Shown here piece by piece: positions 1-8,343 of a stretch of DNA of 64,000 nt. The stretch lies in assembly GCF_001270495.1 (NCBI RefSeq), contig NZ_LGUR01000002.1:188633-252632 (forward strand). Reading direction: 5' to 3'. Under the pieces are notes generated by a model. The model saw nothing but the letters and a program-made list of their open reading frames with translations. It searched no databases and had not been told where the DNA came from. Each line of letters starts with the position of its first letter. The stretch's first letter is position 1. The position numbers and the translations under genes are program-made. This DNA is from Streptomyces viridochromogenes. GTDB taxonomy: Bacteria; Actinomycetota; Actinomycetes; Streptomycetales; Streptomycetaceae.

Positions 1-370
1 CACCGATCACTCCCGCCGCGACCGCTCCGCCGACGACCGCCGGCGCGACCACCACCGGGTGCAGGCGGACGGCCCAGCTCATCACCACGACCTCACCCAC
101 AAGGGCCAGCCCACCGAGGACCAGGACGATGCCACCGATGAGCGCGGCGGCGACCGCGAGCGGGCGAGGCATGAATCGCGCCAGGAGGCCGGCCAGGGGA
201 CGGAGTACGGCCGTGACGACCAGACCGAGGAAGACGGCGACGGCGATCCGGTGAAACTGTCCGAGCACGGAAAAGGCAACCCGGACGACGACGCCGACGG
301 CGATGATCCGCCATGCGTACGCAGCCGCGGTCCGCAGCGCGTCCGGCCCACGAGACTCGCCGCCGTTCAC
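1..370 (-). CDS. AI-2E family transporter, N-terminal part (cut by window edge)
   Basis: The minus-strand frame is open from the left edge to a GTG at 370. It encodes a short hydrophilic head, then DALRTAAAYAWRIIAVGVVV and further hydrophobic helices including a stretch reading FHRIAVAVFLGLVVTAVLRP. This pattern of paired N-terminal helices with the 'ALRP' turn is characteristic of PerM/AI-2E-type permeases of actinomycetes, which are polytopic inner-membrane proteins often of unknown substrate. Only about 123 residues are inside the window, so the substrate and C-terminus cannot be judged. No strong ribosome-binding site precedes the GTG and no in-frame ATG lies upstream, so the start is tentative. 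Confidence 0.6.
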   Translation of the reverse strand, partial: MNGGESRGPDALRTAAAYAWRIIAVGVVVRVAFSVLGQFHRIAVAVFLGLVVTAVLRPLAGLLARFMPRPLAVAAALIGGIVLVLGGLALVGEVVVMSWAVRLHPVVVAPAVVGGAVAAGVIG

Positions 371-543
371 GCGTCCGAACGGCGAGACGGGCGGATCAGG
401 GGCGCGGACATCTCATGCCCCTACCACCCTCCGGCCCGCGGCCCGCCCGGCCGCCCCCCCCATTCCCCCGAAGGCCGGTACTCACCGGGCAGGACAGACG
501 CCGGGTCTCACCCCGCTCCGCCGACGCGCCGTCCGACGGTCGA

Positions 544-1638
544 TCACGGCACGGTGCTGCGGACGCTGATCAGGTCGGTGACCGCCTGGAGGCCTCCGTC
601 GGCGAGGGCGGCGCGTTGGCGCTCGGCGCCGGTCCCGTTGCGCAGGAGGCGGTGCACCAAGGCAGTCACCTGCCGGGTGTCGCCGGACGCGTCGAGTGCG
701 GGAGCGACGTACCCGAGGAGCTGGTGCAGCATGTCGCGGGCAGAACGAGAGGCCCCGGCCGGGTCGACCAGGGTGCCGCAGAGCCCGTGGCGGGCGGCGT
801 GCCACATGGCGGCCCGCAGCAGTTCGGGGTCGTGGTCGGACACGGGGTCCCCGGCTGCCGTTTCCGCCAGAGCGGTCTTCACGAGGGCCCGGATGATCCC
901 GGCGAGCATGACCGCTTCGTCCGCGCCCAGCTGGACGTCCGCGCACCGTATCTCGACGGTGGGGTAGCGGGACGAGAGGCGGGCCTGCCAGTACACCTGG
1001 CCGGTGTCGGCGAGCAATCCGGCATCCAGCAGCCGTTGCACGCGCCGGTCGTAGTCGGCGGCGTCGTCGAAGAACGGGGGCATGCCGCTGACCGGCCAGC
1101 GGCCGAAGAGCACCGTGCGCCAGCTCGCGAAGCCGGTGTCCTGACCGTCCCACAGCGGGGAGTTCGCGGACATGGCGGTCAGCGTCGGCAGCCACGCCCG
1201 GATCCGGTTCAGGACCTGCACACCCTCCTCACGGCCGGGCACGGCGACGTGTACGTGCATGCCGTTGACCAGCTGCTCCGCCACGAGCTGGGGCGCCTTG
1301 TCGACCATGGCCCGGTAGCGGGCCTCGTCGGTGACGGCCACGGGACGACCGCGGCGCAGGGGTGATGCCCCGCAGGCAGCGATCCGGCAGCCATGTTCCT
1401 CGGCGGCCACCGCGACGGCTTGCCGCAGCCGCAGCAGGTGCCCTCCGGCCTCCTCAAGGGTGTCGCACACCGGGGTGGCCACCTCGACCTGCGACTGGAG
1501 CAGCTCGTGCTGCACCTCCCGGTCGGCCGCGAGGTCCCCCAGGCCCGCCGCGACCCGCACCTCACCCCCCTGGGGCACCGGCAGGCCGGTGGCCGGGTCG
1601 AGCAGCAGGTACTCCTCTTCCACGCCGATCGTCGTCAT
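544..1638 (-). CDS. Carboxylate-amine ligase, YbdK/glutamate-cysteine ligase 2 family
   Basis: The 364-residue protein begins [20 protein letters not shown], the signature head of the YbdK (GCS2) family of ATP-dependent carboxylate-amine ligases. The EEEY acidic cluster supplies metal/ATP ligands. Further family motifs include the HVHVAVP strand near residues 127-133 and [15 protein letters not shown] near 270. Length matches the family (about 370). In E. coli the homologue has weak glutamate-cysteine ligase activity. Streptomyces has several paralogues, some acting in specialised amide formation, so the true substrate is unknown. It is transcribed alone, with about 180 bp to the next gene on either side. 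Confidence 0.85.
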   Translation of the reverse strand: MTTIGVEEEYLLLDPATGLPVPQGGEVRVAAGLGDLAADREVQHELLQSQVEVATPVCDTLEEAGGHLLRLRQAVAVAAEEHGCRIAACGASPLRRGRPVAVTDEARYRAMVDKAPQLVAEQLVNGMHVHVAVPGREEGVQVLNRIRAWLPTLTAMSANSPLWDGQDTGFASWRTVLFGRWPVSGMPPFFDDAADYDRRVQRLLDAGLLADTGQVYWQARLSSRYPTVEIRCADVQLGADEAVMLAGIIRALVKTALAETAAGDPVSDHDPELLRAAMWHAARHGLCGTLVDPAGASRSARDMLHQLLGYVAPALDASGDTRQVTALVHRLLRNGTGAERQRAALADGGLQAVTDLISVRSTVP

Positions 1639-1817
1639 CGACCGCCCTCTTGTTTCCGCCCGGCTGCCGGGCCGGCTCCCGATGCGTCCGGCCGACGCAC
1701 CTCACGCAGCGATGTTCACCGCGCGAGGCGGCACATACGTGGCCCTCCGAGTGCCGCGGCGAAGGCAGAACAAACCATGAGACAGTCCGGGACGCCGCAG
1801 CCGCCTGGAGCCACCCG

Positions 1818-2612
1818 TCAGGGCAGGATGGAGTCGACGTACCCGCCGTCCACGCGCAGTGCTCCGCCAGTAGTGGCCGAGGCCTGATCAGAGCTGAGGT
1901 AGACCACCATGTGGGCGATCTCCTCCGGTTCGATCAGGCGTTGCAGCAGGCTCTGCGGGCGGTGCTCCCGCATGAAGGCGCGCTGGGCCTCGTCCCAGGG
2001 CACACCGCGGTCCACCAGCTCGTAGACGAAGTCCTCCACACCGCCCGTGTGGGTGGGCCCGGCGATGACGGAGTTCACCGTCACGCCCGTGCCTGCCGCC
2101 TGCTTGGCGAACCCCCTGCTGACCGCGAGCAGCGCCGTCTTGGACATGCCGTAGTGGATCATCTCGGCCGGGGTGACGATCGCCGAGTCGCTGGCGATGT
2201 ACTGCACACGCCCCCAGCCACGCTCGGTCATGCCCGGCAGGAACAGCCGCGTCAGGCGTACGGCGGACAGCACGTTCACCTCGAAGTAGCGCCGCCATTC
2301 CTCGTCGCTGATCTCCAGGGGATCCGCGGCACCGAAGACGCCGAGGTTGTTGATGAGGATGTCCACGTCCGGCAGCATCTCGGCCACCCGGTCCGCACCC
2401 TCCTGTGTGGTCACGTCCACCGGCACCGGCACCCACGACGCTCCGGGCACCTCCTGGTCCAGCTCGGCGACGCTGCGCTCCACACGCTCCGGGTTACGGC
2501 CGTTGACGCCCACGCGGACTCCCGCGCGAGCCAGACCGGCGGCGATCGCCGCGCCGATGCCCTGGGTGGAACCGGTGACCAGGGCGGTACGGCCCTTCAG
2601 ATCGATCTGCAT
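1818..2612 (-). CDS. SDR family NAD(P)-dependent oxidoreductase
   Basis: This 264-residue classical short-chain dehydrogenase has the cofactor motif TGSTQGIGAAIA near residues 14-25, the NNLG strand near 89, and the catalytic YGMSK (Tyr-x3-Lys) near residue 155 with an upstream Ser in IASDSAI. The end DGGYVDSILP is typical of the family. An Arg in NGRNPERVE after the second strand suggests NADP(H) preference (family inference). The substrate cannot be assigned. It is monocistronic; the start ATG lies 335 bp from the divergent Tap-like peptidase gene, and the intervening DNA carries an ATGCCG microsatellite. Confidence 0.85.
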   Translation of the reverse strand: MQIDLKGRTALVTGSTQGIGAAIAAGLARAGVRVGVNGRNPERVERSVAELDQEVPGASWVPVPVDVTTQEGADRVAEMLPDVDILINNLGVFGAADPLEISDEEWRRYFEVNVLSAVRLTRLFLPGMTERGWGRVQYIASDSAIVTPAEMIHYGMSKTALLAVSRGFAKQAAGTGVTVNSVIAGPTHTGGVEDFVYELVDRGVPWDEAQRAFMREHRPQSLLQRLIEPEEIAHMVVYLSSDQASATTGGALRVDGGYVDSILP

Positions 2613-2953
2613 GCCCGGCAGCCCCTTTCCTGTGCCCTTTCGCCCTGCGGACGCCCTGCGGATTCGAGCGCCGGGTACCCAGGGAGATCAGTCGCCAAGC
2701 GATGAGCGGGGCGGCGGGCGGACGCCGGCTGCCCAAGACGCTGACCATGCCGATGCCGATGCCGATGCCGATGCCGATGCCGATGCCGAGACGGGTGGCC
2801 GGCCCGATGTGGGGTCCTCCCGTGGCTCTTCGCTGGGGATCTCCCCACCTCCGAACACCCAGCCTGCCGGATGGAGCACGTCACGCCCCGTGCCTAGCGT
2901 GATGCCGCGAGGACGGACCCCACGCGACCGCTCCCTGCGAAAGGACCACCGCC
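2613..2953. other. Intergenic region between divergent SDR and peptidase genes
   Basis: The 341-bp divergent promoter region holds a seven-copy hexanucleotide repeat (listed separately). The open frames across it encode only Arg/Pro-rich or Met-Pro repeats and look non-coding. The last 20 bp carry GAAAGGACC upstream of the peptidase ATG, which serves as its ribosome-binding site. Confidence 0.5.
2747..2788 (+). repeat. Hexanucleotide microsatellite, (ATGCCG)x7
   Basis: Seven perfect tandem copies of ATGCCG run without interruption and then break at ATGCCGAG. The repeat lies in the divergent promoter region. Being six bases it would preserve any reading frame, but neither strand shows a convincing gene here. 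Confidence 0.9.
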
Positions 2954-4576
2954 ATGGCCGGATTCGGCTTGCGTTCTCCCAACTCCCCCGAAAGTCCCAG
3001 GTGTTCACGAGCCATCAAGTGGACCACTGGGGCGACCGCACTGTCGGTCGTCGGCGCCCTCGCGGTCGCCGCGTTACCCGCCTCCGCCTCCGCCTCCGCC
3101 TCCGCCCCTAGCTCCAGCTCCGCGACCCCCGACCCCCTCGCCCGTTATCACCACCAGCGCCTCGACTGGACGAGTTGCGTACGGGGTTCGGGCGACGCGA
3201 TCGGCAGGGAGCTGGAGCAGGCGGGTGCCCAATGCGCCGACGTCAGCGTCCCGTTGAACTACGCCGACCCCGGCGGACGTACGATCACCGTCGCCATCTC
3301 CCGGATCCGGGCCACCGACACGGCACACCGCGTCGGCCCGCTGCTGCTCAACGGCGGCGGGCCCGGCGGGCAGACGCTCGGTGATCCGCCGTGGGTGCGC
3401 AAGGCGATGAAGGACGTCGGCGCGCGCTACGACCTGGTGGGAGTGGACCCTCGTTTCGTCGGCCGCAGCACCCCGCTGGACTGCAAGTGGCCCACCGGTT
3501 CCGCGTTCCGCGGCGCGGGCACCGACCGGGCCGGGTTCGACCGCATGGCCGCCTTCGCCGAGGAGCTCGCCCGCCGCTGCCGCGCCCACGAGGGCGCTGT
3601 GCTGCCGTACGTCAGCACCCGGAACACCGCGCGGGACCTGGACGTGATCCGCGCCGCGCTGGGTGAGCGCAGGATCTCCTATCTCGGCTACTCGTACGGG
3701 AGTTACCTCGGTTCGGTGTACGCCACGATGTTCCCAGGTCGCGTCGACCGGGTCGTACTCGACGGAGTCGTCGACCCCGACCGCTACGGGCCCCGGCTGC
3801 TGCGCGGCACGGAACCGGCCAACCGGCACGCCCTGCGCAACTGGGCCGCCTGGGTCGCCGCCCGCGACACGACGTACGGCCTGGGCCGCACCCGGCACGC
3901 GGTGCTGGCCACCGTGGACCGTGTCCAGGCCGCGGCCGCCCGCACACCGCTACGGCTGGGCGACCGCCGGGTGGACGCGCACGTTCTGCCCCTCGTCGTC
4001 TTCAACGGCCTCTCGCAGGACAACGCCCCTGCCTTCGCCGACTTCGCCGAGGCCGTGCGCGACCTGCGGCGCGCCTCGGACGGCCACACGGTCACCCCGT
4101 CGCCGTGGCTGTCCGACACCCTCTCGTTCCTGCTGACGTCGACCGACTCGCACTACGGCAGCGTGCAGACGGCGATCCTGTGCGGTGACGGGGCCGCGCC
4201 GCGCGACAAGGAGGTCTACTGGCGTGACGTCCAGCAGGAGCGTGCGCGCGACGCGCTGTTCGGCCCGGTCACTCAGTCCATCGGGCCGTGCGCCTACTGG
4301 GAGACACCGCGTGAGCGGCCGACCGTGATCCGGGACGACCTGCCTGCCCTCCTCGTCAACGCGACGGGAGATCCGCGCACGACGTACCAAAGCGCTGCCG
4401 CGGTACGCCGTGCATGGCCCAGTTCCCGACTTCTCACCCTGCGCGACGCGGACCAGCACGCGGTGTACGGCGTCTTCGGCAGCGCGTGCGTGGACGCCAC
4501 CGTCAACGCCTACCTCGCCACAGGTGAACTGCCACGACGCGACGTGACCTGCGAGCGGCCCCGCTCCACGTCGTGA
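2954..4576 (+). CDS. Secreted tripeptidyl aminopeptidase-like alpha/beta hydrolase (Tap/SlpD family)
   Basis: The 540-residue protein has an N-terminal export signal (hydrophobic VVGALAVAALPASASASA) followed by a Ser/Ala-rich linker encoded by tandem GCCTCC hexamers. The hydrolase has the oxyanion loop NGGGPGG near 131-137, the nucleophile elbow GYSYGS with Ser247, then Asp473 in NATGDPRT and His502 in DADQHAVYG. This complete triad and the C-terminal cap arrangement (TAP_C-like region with late Cys residues) match Streptomyces Tap, SlpD and SlpE peptidases, which remove tripeptides from extracellular proteins. It is transcribed alone and divergent from the SDR. Substrate preference is inference. 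Confidence 0.85.
   Translation: MAGFGLRSPNSPESPRCSRAIKWTTGATALSVVGALAVAALPASASASASAPSSSSATPDPLARYHHQRLDWTSCVRGSGDAIGRELEQAGAQCADVSVPLNYADPGGRTITVAISRIRATDTAHRVGPLLLNGGGPGGQTLGDPPWVRKAMKDVGARYDLVGVDPRFVGRSTPLDCKWPTGSAFRGAGTDRAGFDRMAAFAEELARRCRAHEGAVLPYVSTRNTARDLDVIRAALGERRISYLGYSYGSYLGSVYATMFPGRVDRVVLDGVVDPDRYGPRLLRGTEPANRHALRNWAAWVAARDTTYGLGRTRHAVLATVDRVQAAAARTPLRLGDRRVDAHVLPLVVFNGLSQDNAPAFADFAEAVRDLRRASDGHTVTPSPWLSDTLSFLLTSTDSHYGSVQTAILCGDGAAPRDKEVYWRDVQQERARDALFGPVTQSIGPCAYWETPRERPTVIRDDLPALLVNATGDPRTTYQSAAAVRRAWPSSRLLTLRDADQHAVYGVFGSACVDATVNAYLATGELPRRDVTCERPRSTS
3080..3103 (+). repeat. In-frame hexamer repeat (GCCTCC)x4 in signal region
   Basis: Four tandem GCCTCC copies encode an Ala-Ser run directly after the signal hydrophobic core of the peptidase. 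In-frame slippage would change linker length without breaking the gene. Confidence 0.8.
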
Positions 4577-4600
4577 CGTCGAGGCCGGCCGGATCGGCGG

Positions 4601-5269
4601 CTACCGGGTGAAGACGTCGTTCCGGGTGGACCCGGTGGAGCAGAGCTTCTTCTCGTCGGCCGTCATCTTGCGGGACTCGACCACGACCGCGTTGTGCTTG
4701 CCGTCCGTGCCGTTCGGGGCGGGGCCGGTGACCACGTCGGGTACGAACCAGTAGTAGTGGCCCCACTTGGGGTCGTCGTAGTGGGTCTGCCAGGTGCCGG
4801 ATATCTGCCGCATCACCTGGGCACGGGAGATCCAGCCCACTTCTCCGGGCTGCACGGTCACGGTGAAGGTGCTGGTCTCCGTGTGCGAGCTCTGCCAGGT
4901 GTAGTTGTAGGTCGCGGTCACACTGGCGGTGATGATGCCTTCGATGCCTCCGCCGACGGTGACCGAGCCGCCCACCGAGTGGGAGGAGCCCACGGTGTCG
5001 GCCCACGCCATCGACTGAGAGGCGGGCGAGGCCGTGCAGTTGTAGAGCAGTTCGGAGACCTGGCGGGGCTTGCCGAGGTAAGCCTGGCCGATTTCCGGGG
5101 AGTTGAAGCTGCACTTGCCCGCTCCGGAAGCGCAGTCGGCCACGATCTGCTCCGCGGTGGGCTGGTCGTCGGCCGCGGCGGGCACGGCAGCCACCGCGAT
5201 CGTCCCGAGCGCGGACGCCGTCAACGCCAGCGTGCGGCCGCCGGACCGCAGTGTGCGGCTCATCGTCAT
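4601..5269 (-). CDS. Secreted beta-rich hypothetical protein, possible ETX/MTX2-like fold
   Basis: The 222-residue protein has a Sec signal peptide (TLALTASALGTIAVAAVPAAA, about residues 12-32). The mature part has four Cys. Its centre, about residues 95-150, is dominated by alternating Ser/Thr and hydrophobic residues: SVGGSVTVGGGIEGI, then TATYNYTWQSSHTETSTF, then VTVQPGEVGWI. Amphipathic Ser/Thr strands followed by a 'V-x-PG' turn are typical of aerolysin/epsilon-toxin (ETX/MTX2) beta-pore proteins and of some secreted lectin-like proteins. I infer a possible resemblance only; no diagnostic motif proves it. The gene stands alone, convergent with the peptidase, and its leader contains a perfect hairpin. 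Confidence 0.6.
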   Translation of the reverse strand: MTMSRTLRSGGRTLALTASALGTIAVAAVPAAADDQPTAEQIVADCASGAGKCSFNSPEIGQAYLGKPRQVSELLYNCTASPASQSMAWADTVGSSHSVGGSVTVGGGIEGIITASVTATYNYTWQSSHTETSTFTVTVQPGEVGWISRAQVMRQISGTWQTHYDDPKWGHYYWFVPDVVTGPAPNGTDGKHNAVVVESRKMTADEKKLCSTGSTRNDVFTR

Positions 5270-5604
5270 CGTTGTTGCCTCTCACCGTACGTGGGGGGTC
5301 GGTGCACACGCGGCCCCTGTTACGGCAGGGGCCGCAGTCACCGCGTGTTGCCCACGAGGCTCACGTAATCGACGGCCGAGCTACACCAAGAACTCGCAAA
5401 GTTGTAATTGATTTTCAAAAATGATGCACAGTCAATTTCATTGCCGGTAGCGCGACTTACGGAACTGCGCGTGCACCGATCCGTACCCCGCCGCCCTCCG
5501 GCGGGAACTCCAGCACCGGTGCAAGCCCGGAACTCCCGAGACCCGGGAGCGCGCTCGCGAAAACACCGTGCCGCGTTCGCTCCCGCAGGGGCAGAATCGG
5601 CCCC
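5270..5604. other. AT-rich divergent promoter region
   Basis: This 335-bp gap contains a markedly AT-rich patch at about 5390-5445, unlike its surroundings, upstream of the secreted protein gene on the minus strand. It probably holds that gene's promoter; TTGACT and TTGAAA hexamers are visible on the minus strand, but the -10 is uncertain. The plus-strand TOPRIM gene begins at the other end. No gene is evident. Confidence 0.4.
5310..5335 (-). promoter_or_regulatory. Perfect hairpin in the leader of the secreted protein gene
   Basis: Ten-base arms GCGGCCCCTG and CAGGGGCCGC flank a six-base loop, about 40 bases upstream of the minus-strand ATG at 5269. Position suggests an operator or an mRNA leader stem rather than a terminator for another gene, because no gene enters from upstream. 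Confidence 0.5.
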
Positions 5605-6222
5605 ATGGCGGACATGCGAGCGTTCCGGGACGCGGTGACCAGCTGGGCCGCGGGCAGCTCCGGTGAACCGGCCACCGAGCTGGCCGTGCGGCTGCGCGTG
5701 CGTACCGCCGTACTGCTGGAAGGGCCGAGCGACCTCGCGGCCGTTGAGACGCTGGCCGCGCGCCATGGCCGGGACCTGCCCGCCGAGGGGGTCTGCGCCA
5801 TGCCCATGGGCGGAGCGATGAGCGTCGGCCGCTACGCCGGCCTCCTCGGGCCGCCGGGACTGGGGCTGCGCCTCGCCGGACTGTGCGATGAGGGCGAGCA
5901 GCGCTTCTACGACCGCGGCCTGGAGCGGGCCCGCGTGCCGCGCCACGGATTCTTCGTGTGTGTGACGGACCTGGAGGACGAACTCATCCGGGCGCTGGGC
6001 GTGCCACGGGTCGAAAGGATCGTCGAGACGGAGGGCGATCTCCAAGCCTGGCAGACCTTCGTACGCCAGCCTGCGCAGCAGGGCCGACCCCCGGAGCAAC
6101 AGATGCGGCGCTTCCTCGGCACGAAGAGAGGCCGCAAGATCCGCTACGGCCGCCTCCTCGTCGAGGCACTCACCCCGGAGCGGGTCCCTGCTCCCCTCGA
6201 CAATCTGCTCGCGAGCCTGTGA
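5605..6222 (+). CDS. TOPRIM-domain protein (OLD-nuclease-like TOPRIM, stand-alone)
   Basis: The 205-residue protein contains VRTAVLLEGPSDLAAVETLA near residue 30-50, the strand-Glu-helix start of a TOPRIM domain. This is followed by LAGLCDEGEQRFY near 90-102 and FVCVTDLEDELIRALG near 113-128, corresponding to later acidic metal-binding segments. The order and spacing match the TOPRIM part of OLD-family nucleases, but no ATPase domain is present, so it is a single-domain 'ATP-dependent endonuclease-like' protein as often found alone in Streptomyces. A basic C-terminal stretch (GTKRGRKIRYGRLL) could contact nucleic acid. Cellular role unknown. Monocistronic. Confidence 0.7.
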   Translation: MADMRAFRDAVTSWAAGSSGEPATELAVRLRVRTAVLLEGPSDLAAVETLAARHGRDLPAEGVCAMPMGGAMSVGRYAGLLGPPGLGLRLAGLCDEGEQRFYDRGLERARVPRHGFFVCVTDLEDELIRALGVPRVERIVETEGDLQAWQTFVRQPAQQGRPPEQQMRRFLGTKRGRKIRYGRLLVEALTPERVPAPLDNLLASL

Positions 6223-6424
6223 CCGGCCATCACAGGCACCATCGATGTGCGTCGCCGCCGCCCCGGCGGCCACCGGCAGCGGTGAGGCGAGCCCGCCACA
6301 GGTCACGCAGCAGCGCGATCTCCGCCATGCGGTGAATTGCCAGGCCGCGACGTCGGCGCGACTGATCCTCGGAGCGCCCCTGGCCGAGCTCTTGGTCAGC
6401 CCGGTCGGGCGGCCCTCGCGTTCG

Positions 6425-7006
6425 TCACCCCCGTCCGGGCGCCCCCGCACGCAGCCCGTCCATGACGATGTCCAGGAGTCGAGCGCTCTGGGTCTGCCAG
6501 TCCCCACGCGCACCGATCTGCCAGATGCCCGCGACGGCCAGGATGAAGTCGCCGGACGTCAGACTCGGACGGACGGTGCCGGCCTCGTGATTGGCCGCGA
6601 GCAGCGCCTCGATCGCCTCGACCACCAGCGCGTATCCCGGCTGGGCCGGGCCGTCCGTCGTACCGACGATCTGACGCATCGCATCCGACAGGCCGACCTT
6701 GGCGACGGCGAAGCGGGCGAGCTGATCCATCCATTCACGCAGGGCCTGATCGGGTGCCCGCGTTTCGAGCAGTTCCGTCGCGGCGTCGGCGAGCTGCTGC
6801 GCCTCGCGGCGGTAGACCTCCAGGACGAGCGCTTCACGGTTGGGGAAGTTGCGATAGAACGTTCCCTGTCCCACGCCCGCCTTCTTGGCGATCAAGCTCA
6901 GCGGGACGTCCACGGCACGCGTCAACTCGGCCAGCGCCACCTCCAGGATCCGCTCCCGATTGCGCTGTGCGTCCGAGCGCTGCGGCCCGTCGGTTCTGGA
7001 CTCCAC
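6425..7006 (-). CDS. TetR/AcrR family transcriptional regulator
   Basis: The 193-residue protein opens with a classic TetR N-terminus: RNRERILEVALAELTR, then SLIAKKAGVGQGTFYRNFPN forming the helix-turn-helix near residues 36-55, followed by REALVLEVYRRE. The C-terminal ligand domain is divergent and gives no effector clue. The gene is transcribed toward the TOPRIM gene. The start is a GTG with GGAGGGGG-type sequence upstream. The divergent neighbour on the plus strand is only a truncated thioesterase, so its original target operon may have been lost. Confidence 0.88.
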   Translation of the reverse strand: MESRTDGPQRSDAQRNRERILEVALAELTRAVDVPLSLIAKKAGVGQGTFYRNFPNREALVLEVYRREAQQLADAATELLETRAPDQALREWMDQLARFAVAKVGLSDAMRQIVGTTDGPAQPGYALVVEAIEALLAANHEAGTVRPSLTSGDFILAVAGIWQIGARGDWQTQSARLLDIVMDGLRAGAPGRG

Positions 7007-7050
7007 TCCCCCTCCTTTGCACGGCGGCGTCTACGCCACCTCCGCCCGGC

Positions 7051-7242
7051 ATGGGGTACACCTCGCTCGACCTGACCGTGAAGTTCCTGAAGCGGATCAC
7101 AGCGGACACGGGCAGGGTCCGGGCCATCGGAACGGTCGTCAGCCGGGGCCGGCGGACCGCGCTCGCCGAAGCCAGGCTGCTGGACGCGGAGGAGCGCCTG
7201 CTGGCCCACGCCACGAGCAGTTGCATGCTGTTCCCGGTGTGA
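7051..7242 (+). pseudogene. Truncated PaaI-type hotdog thioesterase (C-terminal half)
   Basis: The translated segment begins GMGYTSLDLTVKFLKRI, continues through TVVSRGRRTALAEARL and ends ATSSCMLFPV. This is the second half of a PaaI/YdiI-type thioesterase: the central beta strand 'T-x-D-L-x-V-x-F-L-r' and the 'V-v-x-R-G-R-R' turn. The first half, carrying the catalytic HGG/Asp region, is absent; upstream DNA is the TetR gene on the other strand. The ATG at 7051 would give only 63 residues. I read it as a decayed gene, though expression of a half-domain cannot be excluded. Confidence 0.6.
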
Positions 7243-7304
7243 CAGGTCCCCTATATCGCGCTCCCCGGCGACATCGACGGTCGCCCCCGGAATACTGGTC
7301 GCCC

Positions 7305-8051
7305 ATGGATGAGGTCGAAGTCGTCGTCGCCCATTCCGAGCGCGCGACCCTGCGCGTCGGCGACGTGTTCCTGAAGGTGGACGCCGATCAGGCGCGCATC
7401 GATGCCGAGGTCGAGGCGATGGCCCTGGTGCCGGTCCCGACCCCGAAGGTCCTGTGGCGCAAGCCGCCCGTGCTCGCGATCGCCGCGGTCCCGGGGACAG
7501 TGCTCGGCCGCCTCGGCGAACCGTCGACCGCGTCGTCGTCGGCGTGGGCCGCGGCGGGTGCCGCCGTCCGGAAGTTGCACGAGGCGCCGTTGCCGCCCCG
7601 GCCCGGTCGCGCCGGCCGGGGCCTCGAGGAGTTGGCGGCGGATCTCGACGGCGAGTGCGAGTGGCTCGTGACGAACGGCGTCCTGCCCGCCGACCTGGTC
7701 TCCCGCAACCGCCAGGTCGCCGAGGCCGCGCTCCGGCCGTGGGCTCCGATGTTCACACATGGCGACCTGCAGATCGCCCACGTGTTCGTCGACGGCGACG
7801 AGATCACGGGCATCATCGACTGGTCCGAGGCGGGCCAGGGTGATGCCCTGTTCGACCTCGCCACCCTGACGCTCGGCCACGAGGAGCACCTCGGCGACGT
7901 CATCGCCGGATACGGCACCGAAGTCGACCTCGACGTGATCCGCGCGTGGTGGTCGCTGCGCAGCCTGCTGGGGGTCCGCTGGCTGATGCAGCACGGCTTC
8001 GACCCGTTCATGCCGGGCTGCGAGGTCGACGTACTGAGATCCCGGATGTGA
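7305..8051 (+). CDS. Aminoglycoside phosphotransferase (APH) family protein
   Basis: The 248-residue protein has the APH kinase catalytic loop FTHGDLQIAHVFVDG near residues 149-163 and the metal motif GIIDWSEAGQGD near 167-178. The Asp of HGD is kept, but the Asn that normally closes the loop (HGDxxxxN) is His here. The N-terminal lobe is short. Such proteins phosphorylate aminoglycosides, homoserine, choline or other hydroxylated metabolites; resistance cannot be inferred. The ATG at 7305 is chosen because the family homology begins right after it. A terminator-like hairpin follows. Confidence 0.75.
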   Translation: MDEVEVVVAHSERATLRVGDVFLKVDADQARIDAEVEAMALVPVPTPKVLWRKPPVLAIAAVPGTVLGRLGEPSTASSSAWAAAGAAVRKLHEAPLPPRPGRAGRGLEELAADLDGECEWLVTNGVLPADLVSRNRQVAEAALRPWAPMFTHGDLQIAHVFVDGDEITGIIDWSEAGQGDALFDLATLTLGHEEHLGDVIAGYGTEVDLDVIRAWWSLRSLLGVRWLMQHGFDPFMPGCEVDVLRSRM

Positions 8052-8288
8052 GGAGGGCGGCCCGAGCAGGCCACATCCTGGGGCTGGGGCACACGGCCTG
8101 TCCTTACGCCCGACAAGCGCGGTGCGGGGTGATCTGGAACCGGCGGACCTCGCCCCGGTGGACCTCTCGGTCATAGCCGCAGTCGGCCGCGGTGACGACG
8201 TGTCCCTGCCGTTCGGGCTCTGGGAGCACAGCGAGACACGCACCGTGCGAGCCGCCTCAACCGCCGCCGGACCCGACCGGAGCGGCGA

Positions 8289-8332
8289 GGCCGGGCCCTG
8301 TCCGGCGAATCCCGCCCGGACAGGCCCCGGCC
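8289..8332. terminator. Bidirectional terminator hairpin between convergent genes
   Basis: Seventeen-base arms (8289-8305 and 8316-8332) pair with one central mismatch around a ten-base loop. The hairpin sits between the APH gene and the convergent DUF1062 gene, ending 12 bp from the latter's stop. Confidence 0.75.
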
Positions 8333-8343
8333 CCAGGGAGAGC

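Noticed and set aside
59..967. 302-codon plus-strand frame at the left edge
   Set aside because: It is Arg/Asp-rich and crosses the two minus-strand genes; the minus strand gives recognisable AI-2E and YbdK proteins.
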